Origin: Actinomycetes bacterium
Lineage (GTDB): Bacteria; Actinomycetota; Acidimicrobiia; Acidimicrobiales; Palsa-688
Reading direction: 5' to 3'
Assembly: GCA_021827285.1 (NCBI GenBank)
Contig: JAKAWM010000139.1
Location: 1-7,282, forward strand
DNA: 7,282 bases
Both the position numbers and the translations under genes were made by a program. Under the pieces are notes generated by a model. It saw only the letters and a list, made by a program, of their open reading frames with translations, was not told where the DNA came from and did no database searches. Shown in pieces: positions 1 through 6,836 of the stretch. Each line of letters opens with the position of its first letter. The first letter of the stretch is position 1.

Positions 1-14
1 ATCGGCCGGTGGCC

Positions 15-102
15 CAGGCGCCACGGGTACCGGCCCCAGGCGCCACGAGTACGGGCCCCAGGCGCCACGGGTACCGGCCCCAGGCGCCACGGGTACCGGC
101 CC
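15..102. repeat. Four-copy 22-bp tandem repeat
   Basis: Four head-to-tail units of 22 bp lie at 15-36, 37-58, 59-80 and 81-102. Copies 1, 3 and 4 are identical. Copy 2 differs at two positions (a G-to-A in the GGGTAC core and a C-to-G five bases later). Each unit carries the palindrome GGCGCC, followed in copies 1, 3 and 4 by the palindrome GGTACC. A fifth unit breaks off after the first few bases near 103-106, and positions 1-14 match only poorly, so the array seems to begin about here. The period is not a multiple of three and there are no spacers, which argues against a coding repeat and against CRISPR. It lies just upstream of the first promoter and gene; any role is unknown. Confidence 0.9.
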
Positions 103-118
103 CCAGTATTGACGCCTC

Positions 119-148
119 TGGACCAATACCCGACAAAGCTGATAGACT
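119..148 (+). promoter_or_regulatory. Possible sigma-70-type promoter with extended -10
   Basis: A -35-like TGGACC (119-124, four of six matches to TTGACA) is followed after 18 bp by TAGACT (143-148, matching TAnnnT). A TG at 140-141 gives an extended -10 of the form TGn-TAnnnT. Transcription would start near 155, leaving about 30 bases of leader before the GTG start of the DUF4395 gene. This is the only stretch of the window that is locally AT-richer and well placed ahead of the first gene. A second -35-like TTGACG at 109-114 has no good -10 at normal distance. The call comes from eye matching only. Confidence 0.35.
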
Positions 149-184
149 TTTGGTGGAATCCGTAACCAGCCAGAAAGAGGTCTC

Positions 185-712
185 GTGGTGGCTTTGGGCG
201 TGAAGGGGCTGTTCAGCTTCCCCAATCCGGTCAATGAGGTGGCAGCTCGGGTGGTAGCTGGCGGGGTGGTGGTCATGTGCGCGGCGGCCATCGGTTTCCG
301 CCAGCCGTGGCTGCTCGTGCCTATCACGTACGGGTTCTGGGCACGCGTACTGACCGGTCCCACCATGAGCCCGCTTGGACAGCTGGCAACCAGGGTCCTA
401 GCCCCCAGGCTGGCGACCGCCCGGCCCGTAGCCGGGCCGCCGAAACGGTTCGCCCAGGCGATGGGCACGGGGTTCTCGACGCTGGCGCTGGTCCTGTGGT
501 TCGGCTTCTCCGAGCATCTGGCCGCTTGGGTGGTGCTCGGGTTACTGGCGGGAGCCGCGTCCTTGGAGTCTTTGGCCGGCTACTGCCTTGGGTGCCGTAT
601 GTTCGCACTGCTCATGAGAGCTGGCGTCGTCCCCGAAAGCGTCTGCCTGGAGTGCAGCGACCTGCGCCTCCGCCACCCTGAGCTGGCGGTCGGCCAAGGA
701 GCGAGCGCCTAG
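185..712 (+). CDS. DUF4395 family integral membrane protein
   Basis: A 175-residue membrane protein of the DUF4395 family, function unknown. It shows the family's N-terminal FSFPNPVNEVAARVVAG-like signature (residues 10-26), a GPTMSPLGQLA segment (58-68), a PPKRFAQAMG segment (85-94) and the GYCLGC motif (C134, C137). Hydrophobic stretches at about 21-37, 40-56, 93-109 and 112-130 suggest four membrane segments. A second CxxC (C154, C157) follows in the C-terminal tail, so a redox or metal-binding role is possible. From memory, relatives often sit beside thioredoxin-like or rhodanese genes; none is present here. The start could be GTG 185 or the adjacent GTG 188. A purine-rich AAAGAGG at 174-180 serves as ribosome binding site for either and spaces slightly better to 188. 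The gene ends directly in a GC hairpin, suggesting its transcript may be partly separate from downstream genes. Confidence 0.87.
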   Translation: MVALGVKGLFSFPNPVNEVAARVVAGGVVVMCAAAIGFRQPWLLVPITYGFWARVLTGPTMSPLGQLATRVLAPRLATARPVAGPPKRFAQAMGTGFSTLALVLWFGFSEHLAAWVVLGLLAGAASLESLAGYCLGCRMFALLMRAGVVPESVCLECSDLRLRHPELAVGQGASA

Positions 713-738
713 GCCCGGGAACTTGCCATTACCGGGCC
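712..738 (+). terminator. GC hairpin after DUF4395 gene
   Basis: The 7-bp perfect stem GGCCCGG (712-718) pairs with CCGGGCC (732-738) across a 13-base loop, starting on the last base of the TAG stop. No T-run follows, so it is not a canonical intrinsic terminator. It could be a weak terminator, a 3'-end stabiliser, or a chance GC palindrome. Confidence 0.35.
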
Positions 739-762
739 CGCAGGCGCGGCTGGGCATCTATC

Positions 763-1551
763 GTGGCGGGCGTGAGTGCAGGTAACCGGGAGTGGGATGG
801 CGCCTCGTACGACCGGATCTCGGCTCCTCAGGCCCGCTGGGGCCAGGCGGTGCTGGAGCGGCTTGAGCTGGCCGGTGACGAGACTGTGCTCGATGCCGGC
901 TGCGGCAGCGGGCGGGTGACCGAACGGCTGCTGGCCCGCCTGCCGCGAGGGCGCGTCGTGGCCGTGGATGCCTCGGCCTCGATGCTCGACCAGGCCCGCG
1001 CCCGGCTCGGGCAGGCCGATGGCCGGGTCAGCTATGTCCAGGCCGACCTGCTCCACCTCCGGCCGAGGGACCTCGCTGGGGCGGTCCCGCTGGATGCTGT
1101 CCTGTCTACGGCGACGTTCCATTGGGTCACCGATCACGACCGCCTTTTTGCCAACCTGTTTGCTCTGCTCCGTCCCGGCGGCCAATTGGTCGCGCAGTGC
1201 GGGGCAAAGGGCAATATCGACGGTGTCATAAGCGCCGTCCGGTCCTTGGGTGTTGAGAGGGCTGGGACATGGTTGTACGCCACGCCCGAAGAGACCAAGA
1301 AGCGCCTGGAGAGAGCGGGTTTCACCGACATTGAGGTCTGGTCTCACCCAGAACCGACACCTTTTCCCGAGCGCCAGGTCCTAGAGGAATTTCTCGAGAC
1401 CGTCTGCCTACGCGAGCACCTGGCCTCACTGGCCCCCAGCCAACGCCGGCCGTTTGCCGGAGCCGTGGCGGCGGCCATGCCCGAGCCCGTGATCGACTAT
1501 GTCCGCCTCAACATCGTGGCCCGGAGGGGCTTGGGAAGTAACCATGACTGA
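763..1551 (+). CDS. Class I SAM-dependent methyltransferase
   Basis: A 262-residue cytoplasmic methyltransferase with a Rossmann-type SAM domain. Motif I is VLDAGCGSGRV (residues 42-52). The acidic residue that binds the SAM ribose is D69 in VVAVDAS, followed by SMLDQAR. D95 in QADLLHL would contact the adenine. The motif IV region is DAVLSTATFHWV (111-122), and LRPGGQLV (136-143) precedes strand 5. The WDGASYDRIS opening and FHW motif resemble the trans-aconitate 2-methyltransferase (Tam)-like branch, but that branch includes many enzymes of unknown substrate, so no substrate is proposed. GTG 763 is used as start; GTG 772 is a good alternative, and neither has a strong ribosome binding site. 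The stop overlaps the start of the next gene, implying co-translation with the YcxB-like membrane protein. Confidence 0.88.
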   Translation: MAGVSAGNREWDGASYDRISAPQARWGQAVLERLELAGDETVLDAGCGSGRVTERLLARLPRGRVVAVDASASMLDQARARLGQADGRVSYVQADLLHLRPRDLAGAVPLDAVLSTATFHWVTDHDRLFANLFALLRPGGQLVAQCGAKGNIDGVISAVRSLGVERAGTWLYATPEETKKRLERAGFTDIEVWSHPEPTPFPERQVLEEFLETVCLREHLASLAPSQRRPFAGAVAAAMPEPVIDYVRLNIVARRGLGSNHD

Positions 1552-2083
1552 TACCGGGGTTAGCTCGTCGCCTCATGGCCCCGGCGGCGAGGCGGTATCG
1601 GTCGAGTTCACGCTGACGCTGGAAGAATTCACCGTTGCGCAGCGCCAGATCATGATGCGCTCGGTCCTTGTAGCCGTAGCGTCGGGCATCATGTTGGCGA
1701 TCATGGTCGCCGGGATAATCACCGGGTCTGGCTATGCCATCGCCATCGGGGTGCTCTGGTTCGTTCTTATTGCCGGCGTGTTCTACCGGGGGCCGCGGTC
1801 AGCTTGGCGTCGCAACCCTGTGGTGCAGTCGGTCCAGCAGCACACTTTTGACAACCAGGGAGCTACCCTTTGCTTCCTCGGCCGGAAAAGTGAAGTGGGG
1901 TGGGACTACTTCACCCGAGCCCAGCGAGGCAGGGAGCTGTACCAGTTGCTTCACGGCCGGCGCTTCGGCCTGGTCGTCCCCCGCCGAGCCTTCAGTTCTG
2001 TCCACGACGAAGAAATATTCCAGGGCCTGCTGAAGCGCCACGTCCCCGTCCGGCGGGAGGGCCGGGAGGCCGCTGGCCAGTAA
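1544..2083 (+). CDS. YcxB-like two-helix membrane protein
   Basis: A 179-residue protein with an acidic/polar N-terminus (1-36), two adjacent hydrophobic segments (about 39-60 and 63-81) forming a hairpin in the membrane, then a basic YRGPRSAWRR turn and a soluble C-terminal domain. That domain (about 97-166) has the YcxB-like pattern: TFDNQGATL, a conserved tryptophan (W120) in the VGWDYF strand, and a PRRAF motif (146-150) followed by EEIFQGLLKR. The family's biochemical function is unknown. ATG 1544 is chosen because GGGAAG (1533-1538) precedes it at good spacing and the protein then begins MTDTG. An upstream in-frame ATG at 1499 would lie deep inside the methyltransferase gene and add 15 residues unlike the family. 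The 8-bp overlap (ATGACTGA) with the preceding gene suggests translational coupling. Confidence 0.78.
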   Translation: MTDTGVSSSPHGPGGEAVSVEFTLTLEEFTVAQRQIMMRSVLVAVASGIMLAIMVAGIITGSGYAIAIGVLWFVLIAGVFYRGPRSAWRRNPVVQSVQQHTFDNQGATLCFLGRKSEVGWDYFTRAQRGRELYQLLHGRRFGLVVPRRAFSSVHDEEIFQGLLKRHVPVRREGREAAGQ

Positions 2084-2084
2084 G

Positions 2085-2114
2085 GCGCGGGCCCAAAGTC
2101 TCTGGGCGTCGCGC
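2085..2114 (+). terminator. Strong GC hairpin between YcxB-like and mbfA-like genes
   Basis: Positions 2085-2094 pair with 2104-2114 in ten pairs (nine Watson-Crick, one G-T) with a single bulged G at 2108 and a 9-base loop (AAAGTCTCT). It begins two bases after the TAA stop. No T-tract follows, so it could be a U-less terminator, a processing or stability element, or part of a leader for the metal-transport gene 40 bases downstream. Confidence 0.4.
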
Positions 2115-2153
2115 TACCCCGTTGGTAACGTCGAAGGGGGAAGGTGAACGAGG

Positions 2154-3329
2154 ATGGCCCAAGTAGCCGACCGGCCAACGCCCGGCGAGGGCATGGCCAC
2201 CAAGCCAACTAAGGGCAAGGTGGCCGAGTTCAGGGGCCACTGGGCGGATGAGGTCGAGGGTGCCGCGCTCTACCGGGCACTGGCGGAGGCCGCCCAGGGC
2301 GAGCAGAGGGAGATCTTCACGGAGCTGGCGGCGGCCGAGATGCGGCATGCCCTTCACTGGGCGGGCAAGCTCGTTGAGGCAGGCCAGCCCGAGCCTTCGC
2401 TCGCCAGCCACAGGATGAGCGCCAAGACCAGGTTGCTGGTCTGGATGACCCGGCGCTTCGGTGCCAAGGTCATGCTTCCCATCCTCGAGCGGGCCGAGGC
2501 CAGGGACGCCGGCGTGTACGACAAGGTCGCCGAGGCCAAAGCAGGTATGGCACTGGACGAGAGGTTGCACGGGTTGGCTGTGCAGGCCATGGCCGGCCCA
2601 CCAACGGCTGGCAGCGTGCGAGCCGGCATCGCCCGGGGTGAACGCTGGCACCGTTCGGACGCCTCCGGAGCGCTGCGGGCCTCGGTCTTCGGCGTGAACG
2701 ACGGGCTGGTCTCCAATACCGCGCTGGTCATGGGCGTCGCGGGTGGCCAGGTGGGCGGTAAGGCGATATTGCTGGCCGGGCTGACCGGCTTGCTGGCGGG
2801 GGCCTTCTCCATGGGGTCGGGGGAGTACGTCTCGGTCCGCAGCCAGCGAGAGCTGTACGAGCGAGAGATCCGTTTGGAAGCCGAGGAGATCGAGGAGATG
2901 CCAGAAGAGGAGACCGCGGAACTGGCCCTCATCTACCGAGCCAAAGGCCTCCCCAAGCATGAGGCTGAGGAGCTGGCCCGCCGTATCAGCGCCGAGCCCT
3001 CGACCGCCCTCGATACCATGGCCCGGGAAGAACTGGGCCTCAACCCCGAGGAGCTGGGCCGGCCGTGGCGGGTGGCGGTCTCCAGCTTTGCCTTCTTTGC
3101 CCTGGGGGCCGTCGTCCCGGTCATCCCCTACGCCGTGGGTTCGGGGACCGCCGCCTTCGTAGCTACCGTCCTGGCCGCTGCCGCGGCGCTGGTGCTGGTC
3201 GGCGCCGGTGTGGGCCTACTAACCGGCCGGGCTCTGGCTAGAGGGGGCCTGCGCCAGCTGATGATCGGCGCGGGGGCGGCCGCCTTCACCTTTGGCATCG
3301 GCCTGCTGGTTCACGCCGCGGTGGGCTGA
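2154..3329 (+). CDS. MbfA-like membrane-bound ferritin: ferritin-like domain fused to VIT1/CCC1 transporter
   Basis: A 391-residue fusion. The N-terminal ferritin-like (rubrerythrin-type) domain spans about 25-145. It carries EGAALYRALA (E35), E62 and H65 in AAEMRH, glutamates around 112-115, and E136/H139 in DERLH, which together fit a di-iron site. The C-terminal VIT1/CCC1 domain starts with VFGVNDGLVSN (178-188) and has about five membrane helices (177-198, 202-222, 308-328, 332-357, 368-390). D183 and M220 (FSMGSGEY) match the transport-path Asp and Met of plant VIT1. A Glu-rich cytoplasmic stretch at 232-257 resembles the VIT1 metal-binding loop. Proteins of this architecture (MbfA of alphaproteobacteria) export Fe(II)/Mn(II) and protect against iron and peroxide stress; the same role is inferred here. 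AAGGGGGAAGG (2133-2143) lies about ten bases before ATG 2154. ATG 2193 is possible but poorly spaced from any Shine-Dalgarno. The stop abuts the putA start. Confidence 0.9.
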   Translation: MAQVADRPTPGEGMATKPTKGKVAEFRGHWADEVEGAALYRALAEAAQGEQREIFTELAAAEMRHALHWAGKLVEAGQPEPSLASHRMSAKTRLLVWMTRRFGAKVMLPILERAEARDAGVYDKVAEAKAGMALDERLHGLAVQAMAGPPTAGSVRAGIARGERWHRSDASGALRASVFGVNDGLVSNTALVMGVAGGQVGGKAILLAGLTGLLAGAFSMGSGEYVSVRSQRELYEREIRLEAEEIEEMPEEETAELALIYRAKGLPKHEAEELARRISAEPSTALDTMAREELGLNPEELGRPWRVAVSSFAFFALGAVVPVIPYAVGSGTAAFVATVLAAAAALVLVGAGVGLLTGRALARGGLRQLMIGAGAAAFTFGIGLLVHAAVG

Positions 3330-6300
3330 GTGGCCCTCTCCGACCAAGAGCTGATCGACCGTTCCTCCGCGCTGGCCGCCAAACTGGCGGTGCGGGCGGC
3401 GGCGATCGGTGGCCCCGACCAAGCCCGCCGGCAACGTCGCTTGGCGCGGCTGCTCTCCAGTCCCTCGGGCCCTCGTTTGGTGTTCTCACTGGCCGACCGG
3501 GTGCTGCGGCCGGTTGATCCCAAGACGGCAGCTGATCAACTGGCCGACGTGACGTCCGGGCCCATGGACGGGTTATCCGGTACCGACCAGGCCCTGCTCC
3601 GGTTGGCGGCCGCCGCCGCCCGGATCGCCCCCCTTCCAGTTATCAGCCTGGTAGGGGCTCGCTTGCGTTACGAGACCAGGCGGCTTGTCTACCCGGCTGA
3701 ACCGGGGCCCCTGCGCCGCCGCCTCGCCCAAGTTGACCGGCCCAACCTGAACCTCCTGGGGGAGGCGGTGCTGGGATGGGAAGAGGCGTCCAGGCGGCTC
3801 CGGGCGGTCGAGGTCCTCCTGCGCCGGCCCGATGTTGGGTGTATATCGGTGAAAGTGTCGGCCATCGCGGCTGGCCTTTCCCTCATTGATTTTCAAGGTT
3901 CTGTGGAGCGAGTGCGAACGCCGCTCCATGAGCTTTACCGAACCGCGGCCGCCTGCAACCCGCCCAAGATCGTCCATCTGGACATGGAGGAGCACCGGGA
4001 CCTGGACATCACGGTCGAGGCGTTCATACGGGCACTAAGCCGCCCGGAGCTGGCTCAGGTCCGTGCCGGGATAGCGCTCCAGGCTTACCTTCCGGACAGC
4101 CACGGCGCCTTGGACCGCTTGCTCGGCTTCGCCGAGGAGCGCCAGCGTTCTGGTGGTACCCCGGTCCGGGTGCGGCTGGTCAAGGGGGCCAACCTGGCCA
4201 TGGAGCGGGTGGAAGCTGAGCTGGCCAGCTGGCCCCCGGCACCATACCGCGCCAAAGTCGATACTGACGCTTCCTACAAGCTCCTCCTAGAGCGGCTCTT
4301 GGAGGCTGCCCGGGGTGGCGCCGTCCAGGTAGGTTTGGCGTCCCACAACCTCTTCGACATCGCGTTCGGGCTGGTGATGGCCGACGAGCTGGGAGCGGAC
4401 GTCGAGGTGGAGATGCTGGCCGGGATGGCCGACGGCTTGGCCGCGGCCGTCGCCGAGCGTACCGGGAGCGTGCTTACCTACGTCCCCGCGGTGTCACGTT
4501 CGGACTTCCGCACCGCCCTGGCTTACTTGGCCCGGCGGCTGGACGAGAACTCGACCCCCGAGGGCTTCCTCCGTCACGCCATCGACCTGGTGCCCGGGAG
4601 CCCAGCCTGGCAGGCCCAGTTTGAGCGGTTTGCGGCGGCAGTGCGAGCACGCCACGACATCAGGACGCGGCCTTATCACGAGCAGGACCGCTCGGTGGCC
4701 GAACCGGCCAGAGGTTCAAAGACCTTCGCCAACGAGGCCCCCACGGACTTGACCGTGCCTGCCAACCGGGCGTGGGCCAGGGCCGCTCTCGGCCGCCGGC
4801 ACCGTTATGCGGTGCCCGTTCGGGCATCAAAGAGCGATGTAGACGCCGCCGTAGGCCGTGCTCTTGGGGCAGGTCCCAGGTGGGAAAGCACTGACCGGAG
4901 CGAACTGCTCCTAGAGGCCGGGCGGGAAATGGCGGCGGGACGTGCAGAAGCCGTGGCCGCCATGGCGTCTGAAACAGGCAAGACCTTCGAAGAAGCAGAT
5001 CCCGAGATTTGCGAAGGCATTGACTACTCCCGGTGGTACGGCACCGGCCCGGGATCGTTCGGGACTTTGATGGGCCAGCTGGACGGCCAGGTCGAAAGCT
5101 CACCCCTCGGAGCAGTAGTGGTGGCCACCCCGTGGAACTTCCCCTACGCCATACCGGCCGGTGGTGCCCTGGCCGCGCTCTCGGCGGGGAACACCGTGGT
5201 GCTGAAACCTGCCCCCGAAGCGCCCAGGGTGGCGGCGGTGCTGGTGGGCCAACTTCACGCCGCCGGTGTGCCGCCCGAGGTGCTGCAGCTGGTGGTGGCT
5301 CCAGATGGAGCGGTGGGTCAGCATTTGGTCTCGCACCCAGACATCGGCGGCGTCATCCTCACCGGTTCGTGGGAGACGGCCCGCCGTTTCTCCCAGTGGT
5401 CGCCCTCTCGGCGGCTCTTGGCCGAGACCAGCGGCAAGAACTCCCTGATCGTCAGCGCCACCGCGGACGTGGACCAAGCGGTGCGCGACGTCGTGCGCTC
5501 CGCGTTTGGGAACGCGGGCCAGAAGTGCTCGGCGGCCAGCCTGGCCATTGTCGTCGCCCCGCTATATGACCGGAGCCCCTTCCTCCGCCAACTGGCCGAC
5601 GCGGTGCGCAGCCTGCGGGTGGGGCCCGCCACTGACGCTGCCGCCGAAATGGGGCCCATCGTGGGGCCGTTCACTCCCGCGTTGCAAAGGGCGCTGGGCA
5701 CGCTGGACGAGGGGGAGTCGTGGCTGGTCCAGCCGGTCTGCCATGATGGCCCGGCGATGGGGGAGGGTGCCCCGGAGGGGACCAGCCCGGGGAGGCTCTG
5801 GTCACCCGGGGTGCGCCTGGGTGTGCGGCCGGGATCATGGGCCCACATGACGGAGTGGTTCGGCCCCGTGCTCGGGGTGATGCGGGCTGGCTCCTTTGAG
5901 GAGGCTCTGGCCTGGCAGAACGCTGCCCCTTACGGGCTCACCGCCGGGCTTTGGTCGCTCGACCCAAACGAGCAGGCCCGCTGGGCCGAGGCCGTCCAGG
6001 CGGGCAACCTCTACATCAACCGGGTTACCACGGGCGCCGTCGTGGGCCGCCAACCGTTCGGGGGCTGGAAGCGGTCGAGCCTCGGTCCCACGGCCAAGGC
6101 CGGAGGGCCAAACTACCTGATCGGACTGCGCCGCTGGCGTGACGCCGCTCCAGTAACCGTGGACGATGCGGTGGCCAGTTACCGCCACTGGTGGGACCGC
6201 TATTTTTCCCGTCCAACAGAACTAGCCGGGCTGAGCTGCGAGTCCAACGAGCTTGGGTACCGCCCGTTCTCGCCCGGGGTGGTGGTGCGTGCCGGCCCCG

Positions 6301-6668
6301 GCACCGGCGACCAAGAGCTACGCAAGGCCGTCGCCCTGGCCGGCATCACCCGCACGCCGCTGCGTATCTCGGCCCAGGAGCAACCTGGGTCAAGGCTGAG
6401 GGTGGGCTCGGCGGTCGAAAGCGCCGAGTCCTTTGCTCACTGGCTCACCCAACGGGCTGGGCACTTCCAATGGGCCGAGGGGGCAAGGCTCCGGTTGCTG
6501 GGACAGCTCGAACCAGAGGTGGTGGCGGCGGCCGCCACCGCGGGTATGAGCTTGCTGGACGAGCCGATCTGTTCCCATGGGCGCATCGAACTGGTGCGCT
6601 GGTTGCGGGAGCAGGCCGTGGCACGCAGCCTCCACCGTTACGGCAACGTGGTGTACCCCCACTGGTAG
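3330..6668 (+). CDS. putA: Bifunctional proline dehydrogenase / L-glutamate gamma-semialdehyde dehydrogenase (PutA)
   Basis: A 1112-residue enzyme that oxidises proline to P5C with FAD, then P5C/glutamate semialdehyde to glutamate with NAD+. Proline dehydrogenase barrel, about 135-440: K175 (ISVKVSA), D218 (HLDMEE), R282/K285 (RLVKGAN), ASHN (337-340), Y384 (LTYVPAV), and R402/R403 in YLARRLDEN. By remembered alignment these match E. coli PutA K329, D370, R431, Y540 and R555/R556. Aldehyde dehydrogenase domain, about 470-935: N603 in PWNFPYA, K626 in VVLKPAPE, GSWETA (679-684), E699 in LLAETSGKN, catalytic C733 in GQKCSA, E842 in EWFGPV and GRQPFGGWKRSSLG (906-919). There is no N-terminal ribbon-helix-helix domain, so unlike E. 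coli PutA it should not repress its own operon. Residues about 936-1112 form a C-terminal tail ending HRYGNVVYPHW, typical in my recollection of long actinobacterial forms. GTG 3330 directly follows the upstream TGA, with a weak GGTGGG (3320-3325), implying translational coupling. Confidence 0.96.
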   Translation: MALSDQELIDRSSALAAKLAVRAAAIGGPDQARRQRRLARLLSSPSGPRLVFSLADRVLRPVDPKTAADQLADVTSGPMDGLSGTDQALLRLAAAAARIAPLPVISLVGARLRYETRRLVYPAEPGPLRRRLAQVDRPNLNLLGEAVLGWEEASRRLRAVEVLLRRPDVGCISVKVSAIAAGLSLIDFQGSVERVRTPLHELYRTAAACNPPKIVHLDMEEHRDLDITVEAFIRALSRPELAQVRAGIALQAYLPDSHGALDRLLGFAEERQRSGGTPVRVRLVKGANLAMERVEAELASWPPAPYRAKVDTDASYKLLLERLLEAARGGAVQVGLASHNLFDIAFGLVMADELGADVEVEMLAGMADGLAAAVAERTGSVLTYVPAVSRSDFRTALAYLARRLDENSTPEGFLRHAIDLVPGSPAWQAQFERFAAAVRARHDIRTRPYHEQDRSVAEPARGSKTFANEAPTDLTVPANRAWARAALGRRHRYAVPVRASKSDVDAAVGRALGAGPRWESTDRSELLLEAGREMAAGRAEAVAAMASETGKTFEEADPEICEGIDYSRWYGTGPGSFGTLMGQLDGQVESSPLGAVVVATPWNFPYAIPAGGALAALSAGNTVVLKPAPEAPRVAAVLVGQLHAAGVPPEVLQLVVAPDGAVGQHLVSHPDIGGVILTGSWETARRFSQWSPSRRLLAETSGKNSLIVSATADVDQAVRDVVRSAFGNAGQKCSAASLAIVVAPLYDRSPFLRQLADAVRSLRVGPATDAAAEMGPIVGPFTPALQRALGTLDEGESWLVQPVCHDGPAMGEGAPEGTSPGRLWSPGVRLGVRPGSWAHMTEWFGPVLGVMRAGSFEEALAWQNAAPYGLTAGLWSLDPNEQARWAEAVQAGNLYINRVTTGAVVGRQPFGGWKRSSLGPTAKAGGPNYLIGLRRWRDAAPVTVDDAVASYRHWWDRYFSRPTELAGLSCESNELGYRPFSPGVVVRAGPGTGDQELRKAVALAGITRTPLRISAQEQPGSRLRVGSAVESAESFAHWLTQRAGHFQWAEGARLRLLGQLEPEVVAAAATAGMSLLDEPICSHGRIELVRWLREQAVARSLHRYGNVVYPHW

Positions 6669-6723
6669 TTCGTCCGGGCAGCCCATCTGTGGCCCGCTTC
6701 GGCCGCTGGTCGCGTGCTGCCGC

Positions 6724-6744
6724 CCCAGGGCCTGCTGGCCTGGG
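6724..6744 (+). terminator. GC hairpin downstream of putA
   Basis: CCCAGG (6724-6729) and CC (6731-6732) pair with GG (6737-6738) and CCTGGG (6739-6744) around a TGCT loop, with one bulged G at 6730. It lies 56 bases after the putA stop and lacks a T-tract, so it is only a candidate for a weak or U-less terminator closing the putA transcript. Confidence 0.35.
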
Positions 6745-6825
6745 AGCCCTCGGCCCGTCGCCGTCCCAGGTTTGCGGCCTGCGTTGCGGCGGCACGCCGA
6801 GGTAATCTCTTGCCTGCCCATTAGC

Positions 6826-6831
6826 GAGGAG
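6826..6831 (+). promoter_or_regulatory. Ribosome binding site deciding the tyrS TTG start
   Basis: GAGGAG sits five bases before TTG 6837. It is the best Shine-Dalgarno in the neighbourhood. An in-frame TAG at 6822-6824 rules out any longer start, so this site supports TTG as initiator rather than ATG 6894 or ATG 7047, neither of which has a comparable site. Confidence 0.65.
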
Positions 6832-6836
6832 CAGCC

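Larger units (their letters stand above)
6669..6836. other. putA-tyrS intergenic region
   Basis: A 168-bp gap without a credible gene. It holds one GC hairpin (6724-6744) and, at its end, the tyrS ribosome binding site. No convincing -35/-10 pair was found: TAATCT at 6803-6808 has no -35 partner at proper distance. There is no tRNA, and no T-box hallmark was recognised. Confidence 0.6.

Noticed and set aside
15..102. CRISPR array
   Set aside because: The units are contiguous with no spacers between them.
9..203. Small open frame across the tandem repeats
   Set aside because: The 22-bp repeat merely cycles through frames to give Pro/Arg-rich peptide. It overlaps the DUF4395 start and has no ribosome binding site in view.
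734..750. Degenerate extra copy of the 5' tandem repeat
   Set aside because: Only a short GC-rich core containing CAGGCGC is shared, which is expected by chance at this base composition.
709..1347. Minus-strand open frame (212 codons) opposite the methyltransferase
   Set aside because: The plus strand shows clear methyltransferase motifs here; the antisense translation has no family resemblance.
1992..2960. Long minus-strand open frame (322 codons) opposite the YcxB-like/mbfA-like region
   Set aside because: It spans two well-supported plus-strand genes and their gap, has low-complexity Gly/Pro/Arg-rich composition and no recognisable domain. Such antisense frames are expected in GC-rich DNA.
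6191..6805. Plus-strand open frame (204 codons) covering the putA 3' end
   Set aside because: It lies mostly out of frame within putA, whose reading frame continues with conserved C-terminal sequence. Its product is Arg/Gly-rich and unrecognisable.
6669..6836. T-box riboswitch ahead of tyrS
   Set aside because: No T-box consensus, specifier-loop arrangement or terminator/antiterminator with T-tract could be recognised in 168 bp.
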